NCBI GenBank assembly: GCA_003511845.1
Contig: DOIV01000219.1
Location: 1 to 5,431, forward strand
Source: Flavobacteriaceae bacterium
Lineage (GTDB): Bacteria; Bacteroidota; Bacteroidia; Flavobacteriales; Flavobacteriaceae
Reading direction: 5' to 3'
Length of the DNA stretch: 5,431 nucleotides
Below are positions 1 through 5,431 of the stretch, one piece after another; position 1 is the stretch's first letter; every line of letters begins with the position of its first letter. The notes under the pieces were generated by a model. That model had not been told where the DNA came from and did no database searches. It saw nothing but the letters and a program-made list of their open reading frames with translations. A program made the translations under genes and the position numbers.

Positions 1-270
1 CTTATTCTTATCAGAAATGTCAGTATTTGTAATGGTATTAGGTGTTTCTTTTTTTGTGTCATTATTATTATAAAACCAAGATCCTACAGAAATAAATACA
101 ATTAGAATTGCCGCTGCTCCTGCAAAACGCATCCACAGCGGTACAACTCTTCTCTTTCTCTTTTTCACAAGTTTTTGCTCAATATCTTTCCAAACATGAG
201 CTTCAGGATAAACTTCATAATCTTTAAATTTTTCCTGAAATAACCTTTCTATATTTTTTTTATCACCCAT
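1..270 (-). CDS. Putative membrane anti-sigma factor, N-terminal part (runs off the left edge)
   Basis: Reading the minus strand from the ATG at 270 gives 90 codons with no stop before the window edge, so the C-terminus is missing. Residues 1-35 form a soluble segment with F-x(2)-K-F-K-D-Y-E-V-x-P and V-W-K-D-I-E-Q-K-L. I recognise this as the N-terminal pattern of many Bacteroidota proteins encoded just after ECF sigma factors, where it is thought to contact the sigma factor. A basic cluster KKRKRR (36-41) precedes one hydrophobic segment (about 46-67), giving an N-in, C-out single-pass topology. Polar N/T/K-rich sequence follows, presumably periplasmic. The start lies 2 bases after the sigma stop, so the two genes are almost certainly cotranslated. 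It is not visibly a FecR-type protein. The missing C-terminus could be a short periplasmic tail or a beta-barrel-like domain. The anti-sigma role is inferred from position and topology. Confidence 0.75.
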   Translation of the reverse strand, partial: MGDKKNIERLFQEKFKDYEVYPEAHVWKDIEQKLVKKRKRRVVPLWMRFAGAAAILIVFISVGSWFYNNNDTKKETPNTITNTDISDKNK

Positions 271-272
271 TA

Positions 273-812
273 TTAAAGTGCTTCATTTTTTTTTAATTGA
301 TTTAAATCAATTTTATTTCTTAAAATTACCTTTGCTCTAGATAGGTTTGATTTTGATGTGCCTTCAGAGATACTTAACATACTGGCAATCTCTTTATGAG
401 GATAACCATCTAACACATATAAATTAAAAACCAATCGATATCTGGTTGGTAAACCTTGAATTAAGTCTAGTAAAAAGTCTAGTGAAATATTTTCATCATC
501 TATTTCTACATCAACCTCATCAGGTATTTCTTCACTAATTAAATTTAAAACATTTTTTTCTCTATAGGTTTGTAACGCTGTATTGATAATGATTCTTTTC
601 AACCAGCCTTCAAAAGAACCTTTAAATTTATACTGTTCAATTTTATCAAAAATGGTTAAAAAGCCATTGTGTAAATTGTCTTGTGCTTCTTGATAATTTC
701 TTGAATACTTTAAGCACAAACCGAATAACTTACCAGAAAAAAGCTGGTAAATTTCAGATTGTGCTTTTCTATCATGTTGCTTACAGCCATTTATGAGCTG
801 GTTTAAACTCAT
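273..812 (-). CDS. ECF-type RNA polymerase sigma factor (sigma-70 family)
   Basis: A 179-residue protein with the two-domain ECF layout. Sigma region 2 spans about residues 17-83: an E-I-Y-x-L-F start, the E-A-Q-D-N-L-H-N-G-F-L-T-I-F core at 42-55, which recognises the -10 element and binds core polymerase, then F-K-G-S-F-E-G-W-L-K-R-I-I-I-N-T-A. An unusually acidic linker follows (about 93-109, with E, D and few basic residues). Region 4 spans about 112-166: L-P-T-R-Y-R-L-V-F-N-L-Y, then a helix-turn-helix with H-K-E-I-A-S-M-L at 139-146 and S-E-G-T-S-K-S-N-L-S-R-A-K at 149-161, which should read the -35 element. Length is normal for the family. It starts 13 bases after the lipoprotein stop, with only an A-rich leader and no promoter-like motif, and is followed 2 bases later by the anti-sigma gene. 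It therefore probably depends on the promoter at 1266-1298, which it may itself recognise. The specific stimulus cannot be told. Confidence 0.95.
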   Translation of the reverse strand: MSLNQLINGCKQHDRKAQSEIYQLFSGKLFGLCLKYSRNYQEAQDNLHNGFLTIFDKIEQYKFKGSFEGWLKRIIINTALQTYREKNVLNLISEEIPDEVDVEIDDENISLDFLLDLIQGLPTRYRLVFNLYVLDGYPHKEIASMLSISEGTSKSNLSRAKVILRNKIDLNQLKKNEAL

Positions 813-825
813 CTATTGTTTTTAC

Positions 826-1236
826 TTAATTGATTACTGGTACAATAACGTCTTCGAAAATATCTCCTCTTCCATCTTTACCTTTCCATAATCGAAAGAT
901 ATAATCTTCTCTTTGATTTACATGGACTACAAATTCATGTTCTTTTTCTATAATTGCTTGAGTACAATTCGTACCTGAATTAACCAATGCTGTTATTGCC
1001 ACAATTCTAGATGTATTATCATATTCATAATATAAATTATAAAAGGAGTGACATCCGTCAGGTAAATCATAAGTAACCTTTACGGTGTATGAAGAACCAA
1101 ATTCGAACTCGTCAGGAAAAACAGCTTCTTTTATCGGTAATGTTTTAAGTGATAAATTTGTATTGCTATCATCATCTTGACTACATGATGAAAATGTAAG
1201 TACAAGCAAAAGAGTTATTACTATATTTTTAATCAT
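826..1236 (-). CDS. Small lipoprotein of unknown function, first gene of the sigma operon
   Basis: A 136-residue protein. Residues 1-17 form a type II signal peptide (M-I-K-N, then a hydrophobic core) ending in the lipobox F-S-S-C with lipidated Cys18. The following S-Q-D-D-D-S is an acidic stretch resembling the lipoprotein export signal that sends Bacteroidota lipoproteins to the outer face of the outer membrane. Surface location is therefore likely but inferred. The mature part (about 40-136) is rich in alternating hydrophobic/polar stretches (Y-T-V-K-V-T-Y, E-F-V-V-H-V, D-Y-I-F-R-L-W, D-V-I-V-P-V), which suggests one small beta-sandwich. Cys62 and Cys91 are the only mature cysteines besides Cys18 and could form a disulfide. 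I do not recognise a named family. It lies 13 bases upstream of the sigma gene and appears to be cotranscribed with it, so a role in sensing or modulating the sigma/anti-sigma pair is possible. It may equally be just a regulon member. Confidence 0.85.
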   Translation of the reverse strand: MIKNIVITLLLVLTFSSCSQDDDSNTNLSLKTLPIKEAVFPDEFEFGSSYTVKVTYDLPDGCHSFYNLYYEYDNTSRIVAITALVNSGTNCTQAIIEKEHEFVVHVNQREDYIFRLWKGKDGRGDIFEDVIVPVIN

Positions 1237-1265
1237 AATTCTACTTTTTTTATTCTACTTACTTA

Positions 1266-1298
1266 TTAGATGCTAAAACTAATTATAGTTGCGTAAAA
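1266..1298 (-). promoter_or_regulatory. Candidate ECF promoter of the lipoprotein-sigma-anti-sigma operon
   Basis: On the minus strand, TTTTACGCAACTAT (1298-1285) is followed after 13 bases by ATCTAA (1271-1266). Position and spacing suit an ECF -35 (GCAACT, with the AAC core) and -10 (TCTAA), comparable to the E. coli sigma-E pair GGAACTT/TCTAA-like. Transcription would start near 1260, leaving an A-rich leader of roughly 24 bases before the ATG at 1236. The same motif precedes the serpin gene. A competing reading is a housekeeping Bacteroidota -7 box: TAGTTTTA (1281-1274) matches TAnnTTTG except at the last base. The block begins 14 bases after the serpin stop codon. Confidence 0.55.
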
Positions 1299-1312
1299 AT
1301 TTTGTTTTTTTT

Positions 1313-2524
1313 CTATTTAGGACTTCCAACTTTACCAATAAAACTTACGGCCTGAGTTGTTTTTTCTGTTATTAAAAAAAGAAACGGCCTGTTTAAGGTA
1401 AATATATTTTCCAATCCAATAGATGTTGTTCCTACCCCAACTGCTGTTACAGCTGCAGCTTCTGTACCTTGTTCATTTACTTCTATATAGGTTTTTTGCA
1501 AAACGAATGATATTTGTGTAGCGGTATTACTTATACCACTAAAATCTGCTTGATCTGTAAAAGCAATTTCTAAACCTAAGTTTTGTAACGCTTTGTTAAA
1601 CATTTTTTTATAAGAAAAAGAAAACTTAGGCATACTAAGTGAAACCGTCTCTTTTGTATATTGATTGAGCCATTCGCTCCAATGATTTTCATTCATTACC
1701 AGTACTAATTCTTTAATAGATTTATCTACATTTGGTAACAAAATAACCATATTATATTTATCATTTTTATAAGGCAGTAAAATTGATGAAAAAAGATCGT
1801 TTTTTAAATATAATAAATCCTGAGTCATATTCATCATTTCCACCTCTTTAGTACTATTTTTATTAATATAAAAAGGTTTTAAAGTAGTGTTTTTAGGATC
1901 AAAAGTGTACTTCCAATCACTTTTAAAATACAGAGCATTTATAGCATACATAACCATATTTGAAGGAATATTCTCAATAATAGTTGGTATTTTTTCTTGT
2001 GTTTTATCAGAAACCCAATCATTAATAATATTTACTGAATTAGGGTTTTTGAAATCTATATTTTGTACTTCAGCATTGTAAAAAAGTTTATTACGTTTAA
2101 TAAAATCTTCTTTAACTTGAAAATTATTGTCGATCCACAATGAATTTGCAATATTAAATGTAGAGCCTAAAGTATTTTCAGTTAAATGATTGATTATACT
2201 TTGGTTTACCGTATTGATCTCATTTAAAGATGCGTCTCCATAATTAAAAACGTGATTAAATGCATTTAGCGTTTCGTTTTTTGCACCATTATGCACCATT
2301 CCTAATGCTAAAGAAGCACTTACAGGTGAAATCATATAATTTGCTTCGGCTTCTTCTTTTGCTATTTTCTTAAAAATAGAAAATGCAAATTTATTATTTG
2401 CCTTAATTATTTTCTCGCTTTTTGGAATAGATTTAAATGAATGTTCCGTTTCATCGCTATCTGTATTACAAGACATAAAGACTATAATCGAAAAAAATAG
2501 AATAAGGGTTTTGTGTTTTTTCAT
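1313..2524 (-). CDS. Lipoprotein serpin, probable inhibitory serine/cysteine protease inhibitor
   Basis: A 403-residue full-length serpin with a type II signal peptide (residues 1-18, lipobox F-M-S-C, lipidated Cys19) followed by N-T-D-S-D-E-T-E, an acidic tail consistent with surface export. Serpin landmarks in order: F-A-F-S-I-F-K-K-I at 46-54 (helix A), S-P-V-S-A-S-L-A-L-G-M at 66-76 and G-A-K-N-E-T at 80-85 (helix B/shutter), N-A-L-Y-F-K-S-D-W at 196-204 (strand 3A/breach), L-P-Y-K-N-D at 250-255, S-M-P-K-F at 297-301, D-F-S-G-I-S at 327-332, and N-R-P-F-L-F-L-I at 378-385. The reactive-loop hinge E-Q-G-T-E-A-A-A-V-T (351-360) has Gly at P15, Thr at P14 and small residues at P12-P9. This is the mark of inhibitory serpins that trap proteases covalently. 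Counting from P17 puts the scissile bond at Thr367-Ser368. The closest known parallel is miropin, the surface serpin of Tannerella forsythia. The gene is monocistronic or reads through into the operon downstream, with its own candidate ECF promoter. Confidence 0.95.
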   Translation of the reverse strand: MKKHKTLILFFSIIVFMSCNTDSDETEHSFKSIPKSEKIIKANNKFAFSIFKKIAKEEAEANYMISPVSASLALGMVHNGAKNETLNAFNHVFNYGDASLNEINTVNQSIINHLTENTLGSTFNIANSLWIDNNFQVKEDFIKRNKLFYNAEVQNIDFKNPNSVNIINDWVSDKTQEKIPTIIENIPSNMVMYAINALYFKSDWKYTFDPKNTTLKPFYINKNSTKEVEMMNMTQDLLYLKNDLFSSILLPYKNDKYNMVILLPNVDKSIKELVLVMNENHWSEWLNQYTKETVSLSMPKFSFSYKKMFNKALQNLGLEIAFTDQADFSGISNTATQISFVLQKTYIEVNEQGTEAAAVTAVGVGTTSIGLENIFTLNRPFLFLITEKTTQAVSFIGKVGSPK

Positions 2525-2544
2525 AACATCAAAGGTTTTGTGTT

Positions 2545-2578
2545 TTAGATGAGTGAAATATCAAATAGTTGCGTAAAA
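2545..2578 (-). promoter_or_regulatory. Candidate ECF promoter of the serpin gene
   Basis: The minus strand carries TTTTACGCAACTAT (2578-2565) followed after 14 bases by ATCTAA (2550-2545). Both parts are identical to the copy upstream of the neighbouring sigma operon, while the spacer sequence differs. Transcription would begin near 2539, giving a leader of about 15 bases before the ATG at 2524. No TAnnTTTG housekeeping box in a suitable position is visible on this strand; ACTATTTG at 2571-2564 is only partial. An ECF-type promoter is therefore the best explanation. Confidence 0.55.
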
Positions 2579-2584
2579 TTAAAT

Positions 2585-2592
2585 TACTTTTG
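2585..2592 (+). promoter_or_regulatory. Possible housekeeping -7 box for the LuxE-like gene
   Basis: TACTTTTG fits the Bacteroidota primary-sigma -7 consensus TAnnTTTG exactly and lies 17 bases upstream of the ATG at 2610, implying a leader of about 10 bases. The weak point is the -33 element: there is no TTG at the usual 17-23 base spacing. The nearest, at 2569-2571, is only 13 bases away. It lies beside the divergent serpin promoter. Confidence 0.35.
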
Positions 2593-2609
2593 CTTTAATT
2601 GATGTCTTT

Positions 2610-3587
2610 ATGCTTAAAAACGCGTTTTTATCTGTACAAACTGATGATGATTTTGAACAGCTTGCTCTTCAAATATTTAAGCATCAAGCAGTGAATAATG
2701 TTGTTTACAGTCAATTTTTAAAACATTTAAATATTTCTATTTTATCTGTTAAGCACCTTAAAGATATTCCTTTTTTACCCATTCAGTTTTTTAAAAGTCA
2801 TAAAGTTCTCAGTTCAACTCAAAAACCACAGGAAACCTTTACCAGTTCTGGTACTACAGGAAGTTTAACCAGTAAACATTATGTTACTGATTTGTCAATA
2901 TATGAAAACAGTTATTTAAAAGCTTTTACTCGTTTTTATGGAGAGATTGAAGAAATTACAGTGTTGGCATTATTACCATCATATTTAGAGCGTAATGGTT
3001 CTTCTTTAATCTATATGGTTGACGATTTAATTAAAAAATCAAATAACACAGAAAGTGGCTTTTTTCTCAATAATTTAGATGAATTGGCTCAAAAACTCAT
3101 CAAATTGACCAAAAAAGGACAAAAAACACTCTTAATTGGTGTTTCTTTTGCTTTGTTAGATTTGATTAAAACCTATCAATTTCAACTTAAAAACACCATT
3201 GTTATGGAAACTGGTGGTATGAAGGGTAGAAGAAAAGAGTTAATCAGAACCGAATTACATAACATCCTAAAAAAAGGATTTGGAGTAGAAAATATCCATT
3301 CTGAATATGGAATGACAGAATTACTAAGTCAAGCTTATTCAGATGGAAATGGTATTTTTAAAACTCCTCCTTGGATGAAAATAGTAATCCGTGACACTGA
3401 AGACCCTTTGCAATTACTCTCTAACAATCAAACAGGAGGTATCAATATTATTGATTTGGCAAATGTCAATTCTTGTTCTTTTATTGCTACTCAAGATTTA
3501 GGAAAAGTTTACTCTAATAGCACTTTTGAGGTATTAGGCAGGTTTGACAATTCAGATATTAGAGGTTGTAATTTGATGCTTCAATAA
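2610..3587 (+). CDS. LuxE-like acyl-protein synthetase / acyltransferase (ANL superfamily)
   Basis: A 325-residue cytoplasmic protein without signal peptide or membrane segment. It carries the adenylating-enzyme motifs of the LuxE family: the phosphate-binding loop T-S-S-G-T-T-G at 78-84, T-G-G-M-K-G-R-R-K-E at 201-210, the S-E-Y-G-M-T-E motif at 231-237 that contacts the adenylate, and D-L-G-K-V at 296-300. The end is G-R-F-D-N-S-D-I-R-G-C-N at 310-321. The C-terminal lid domain with the catalytic lysine of ordinary acyl-CoA ligases is absent, as in LuxE. LuxE activates fatty acids with ATP and carries the acyl group on a cysteine near its C-terminus; Cys320 here sits in a comparable place, which I infer. 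At 325 residues it is somewhat shorter than luminescence LuxE (about 370). No luxC reductase or luxD is in the window, so light production is not suggested. The true acyl substrate and acceptor are unknown. The gene is divergent from the serpin and converges on hutU. Confidence 0.85.
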   Translation: MLKNAFLSVQTDDDFEQLALQIFKHQAVNNVVYSQFLKHLNISILSVKHLKDIPFLPIQFFKSHKVLSSTQKPQETFTSSGTTGSLTSKHYVTDLSIYENSYLKAFTRFYGEIEEITVLALLPSYLERNGSSLIYMVDDLIKKSNNTESGFFLNNLDELAQKLIKLTKKGQKTLLIGVSFALLDLIKTYQFQLKNTIVMETGGMKGRRKELIRTELHNILKKGFGVENIHSEYGMTELLSQAYSDGNGIFKTPPWMKIVIRDTEDPLQLLSNNQTGGINIIDLANVNSCSFIATQDLGKVYSNSTFEVLGRFDNSDIRGCNLMLQ

Positions 3588-3593
3588 GTTCGG

Positions 3594-5431
3594 TTAAAAT
3601 AACTTTTTTATCAATTCATCTTCTACTAAATTCGGTAGTGTTACCTTTAAATTTGGAGTACGTTCCATTTCACGTTTTACAGCAAATAATGCTTCATCGT
3701 TTCTAGCCCAACTTCTACGTGCAATTCCGTTATTAACATCGTAAAACAACATGCTTTTTAAGCGTTCTTCTGCTTCAGGAGTTCCATCCAATAGCATACC
3801 GAAACCTCCATTAATTACTTCTCCCCAACCAACACCGCCACCATTGTGTATTGACACCCAAGTTGCACCTCTAAAACTGTCGCCAATTACATTATGGATA
3901 GCCATATCTGCGGTAAATTGACTGCCATCATAAATATTTGAAGTTTCTCTATATGGAGAATCCGTACCGCTTACATCATGATGGTCTCTACCTAAAACAA
4001 CAGCACCAATTTTTCCTTTAGCAATAGCATCATTAAAGGCTTTGGCAATTTTCACACGCCCTTCAGCATCAGCATATAGAATTCGAGCTTGTGAACCAAC
4101 TACCATTTTATTCTTTTTAGCATTTGCAATCCATGTAATATTGTCTTGCATTTGCAATTGTATTTCTTCTGGAGAATTGTTCATCAACTCTTGTAAAACT
4201 TCTTTTGCAATTTTATCTGTTTTGTCTAAATCCTCTGGTTTTCCAGAAGTACAAACCCATCTGAATGGTCCAAAGCCATAATCAAAGCACATAGGGCCTA
4301 AAATATCTTGTACATAAGATGGGTATTTAAAATCAATATTATTTTCAGCCATAATAGCTGCACCTGCTCTAGATGCTTCTAATAGAAAGGCGTTACCATA
4401 ATCAAAGAAATAAGTACCTTTTGAAGTGTGCTTATTAATAGAATTTGCATGTCTTTTCAATGTCGCTTGTACTTTAGTTTTAAAAACTTCTGGATCTTCA
4501 CTTAGCAACCTATTAGATTTCTGATAAGAAATATCAACTGGATAATAACCACCAGTCCAAGGAATATGCAACGAAGTTTGATCAGAAGCAATATGGATAA
4601 AGATATTTTCAGTATCAAACCGTTCCCAAACTTCTACTATATTACCAATAAAAGCAATGGAAACAATCTCATCATTTTTTTGTGCTTGTTGAGTTCGGTT
4701 AACCAAATCATCAATAGTATCAATCAATACATCAACCCAACCTTGTTCGTGTCTTTTTCTTGCTGCTTTTTCATTTACTTCTGCAATAACCGTAATACAA
4801 CCTGCAATATTTCCAGCTTTAGGCTGAGCACCACTCATACCGCCTAAACCTGAAGTTAAAAATATTTTTCCTGCGGGTGACTCATCCTTTTTTAATATTT
4901 TTCGAAAAGCATTCATTACTGTAATTGTAGTTCCATGCACAATGCCCTGAGGGCCAATATACATAAACGAACCTGCTGTCATTTGTCCGTATTGTGTTAC
5001 ACCCATAGCGTTGTATTTTTCCCAATCGTCAGGTTTTGAGTAGTTAGGAATCATCATTCCATTCGTAACAACTACACGAGGGGCATTTTTTGACGAAGGA
5101 AACAACCCCATTGGATGACCTGAATATAGATGTAAAGTCTGTTCATTGGTCATAGTAGCTAAATACTGCATGGTTACTAAATATTGTGCCCAGTTTTGAA
5201 ATACAGCTCCATTACCTCCATAAGTAATTAACTCTTCTGGGTGTTGTGCTACAGCAGGGTTCAAGTTGTTTTGAATCATCAGCATAATAGCTGCAGCCTG
5301 TAGTGATTGTGATGGGTATTCATTGATTGGTCTTGCGTAAAAATCATAGTTTGGTTTAAAACGATACATATAAATACGCCCATAAGCTTGTAATTCACGT
5401 GAAAATTCAATAGCTAATTCTTGATGGCATT
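3594..5431 (-). CDS. hutU: Urocanate hydratase (urocanase), N-terminus beyond the right edge
   Basis: Urocanase adds water to urocanate to give 4-imidazolone-5-propanoate, step two of histidine degradation, using tightly bound NAD+ as an electrophile; it is cytosolic. The first in-frame Met is at 5369, but the frame stays open for 20 more codons to the window edge. Those codons (ending E-L-Q-A-Y-G-R-I-Y before that Met) match conserved urocanase sequence, so the real start lies outside. Landmarks, numbered from Met5369: Y-A-R-P-I at 11-15, G-G-N-G-A-V-F-Q-N-W at 51-60, M-T-A-G-S-F-M-Y-I-G at 130-139, the NAD-binding G-L-G-G-M-S-G-A-Q-P at 174-183, F-G-P-F-R-W-V-C at 366-373, G-R-D-H-H-D at 460-465 and H-N-G-G-G-V-G-W-G at 508-516. 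The C-terminus resembles the long (about 670 residue) animal UROC1 type more than the 557-residue Pseudomonas type. V-V-G-S-Q-A-R-I-L-Y at 423-432 replaces the F-Q-G-L-P-A-R-I-C-W signature. Other hut genes are not in the window. Confidence 0.97.
   Translation of the reverse strand, partial: CHQELAIEFSRELQAYGRIYMYRFKPNYDFYARPINEYPSQSLQAAAIMLMIQNNLNPAVAQHPEELITYGGNGAVFQNWAQYLVTMQYLATMTNEQTLHLYSGHPMGLFPSSKNAPRVVVTNGMMIPNYSKPDDWEKYNAMGVTQYGQMTAGSFMYIGPQGIVHGTTITVMNAFRKILKKDESPAGKIFLTSGLGGMSGAQPKAGNIAGCITVIAEVNEKAARKRHEQGWVDVLIDTIDDLVNRTQQAQKNDEIVSIAFIGNIVEVWERFDTENIFIHIASDQTSLHIPWTGGYYPVDISYQKSNRLLSEDPEVFKTKVQATLKRHANSINKHTSKGTYFFDYGNAFLLEASRAGAAIMAENNIDFKYPSYVQDILGPMCFDYGFGPFRWVCTSGKPEDLDKTDKIAKEVLQELMNNSPEEIQLQMQDNITWIANAKKNKMVVGSQARILYADAEGRVKIAKAFNDAIAKGKIGAVVLGRDHHDVSGTDSPYRETSNIYDGSQFTADMAIHNVIGDSFRGATWVSIHNGGGVGWGEVINGGFGMLLDGTPEAEERLKSMLFYDVNNGIARRSWARNDEALFAVKREMERTPNLKVTLPNLVEDELIKKLF

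Noticed and set aside
463..483. Direct repeat AAGTCTAGT spaced by 3 bases inside the sigma gene
   Set aside because: It is in frame and encodes a leucine-rich L-D-F-L-L-D-L helix at the start of region 4, so it is ordinary codon repetition.
1887..2081. Plus-strand open frame of 64 codons opposite the serpin
   Set aside because: It is antisense to a clearly conserved serpin, has no recognisable domain, and has no start context.
3586..3609. AAGTT / AACTT inverted repeat followed by six T, between the convergent acyltransferase and hutU genes
   Set aside because: The stem is only 5 base pairs, mostly A-T, with a 10-base loop, and half of it lies inside the hutU coding end. That is too weak to call a terminator.
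4042..4847. Two plus-strand open frames (4042-4281 and 4566-4847) opposite hutU
   Set aside because: Both are shadows of the conserved urocanase coding frame with Cys/Ser/Ile-rich nonsense-like composition.
5333..5342. TTGCGTAAAA, resembling the promoter repeat at 1285-1298 and 2565-2578
   Set aside because: It lies inside hutU (encoding Y-A-R-P), breaks the AAC core (AAG instead), and is best explained as coding coincidence.

Overview
The window is AT-rich DNA from a member of the Bacteroidota, most likely a marine-type Flavobacteriaceae. The evidence is the A-rich leaders without Shine-Dalgarno sequences, lipoproteins with acidic residues just after the lipobox cysteine, an ECF sigma factor followed by an anti-sigma protein with the F-x(2)-[FY]-E-V-x-P-x(3)-W type N-terminus, and a long, animal-like urocanase. 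No RNA gene, mobile element or CRISPR array is visible. No gene-free stretch exceeds 85 bases.

Layout, left to right. On the minus strand, read from about 2580 down to 1, lie four genes: a lipoprotein serpin (1313-2524), a small lipoprotein of unknown function (826-1236), an ECF sigma factor (273-812) and the N-terminal part of its probable membrane anti-sigma factor (1-270, running off the left edge). The last three are 13 and 2 bases apart and look like one operon. Divergent from the serpin is a LuxE-like acyl-protein synthetase/acyltransferase (2610-3587, plus strand). Tail-to-tail with it, 6 bases away, is a urocanate hydratase (hutU, 3594 to beyond the right edge, minus strand).

The most interesting observation is a two-part motif, TTTTACGCAACTAT - N13/14 - ATCTAA on the minus strand. 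It occurs twice, once upstream of the lipoprotein-sigma-anti-sigma operon (1266-1298) and once upstream of the serpin (2545-2578). It has the layout of an ECF promoter: an AAC-containing -35 and a TCTAA-like -10, as in E. coli sigma-E promoters. The simplest reading is that the sigma factor controls its own operon and the adjacent serpin. That would make the left half of the window an envelope-stress or anti-protease module: a sensor or regulatory unit (lipoprotein, sigma, anti-sigma) driving a membrane-anchored protease inhibitor. The promoter and regulon are inferred; the repeat and the gene order are directly visible.

The acyltransferase and urocanase show no clear functional link to this module. 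HutU acts in histidine degradation. The LuxE-like protein should activate or transfer a fatty acyl or similar carboxylic acid, and no LuxC/LuxD partner lies in the window.
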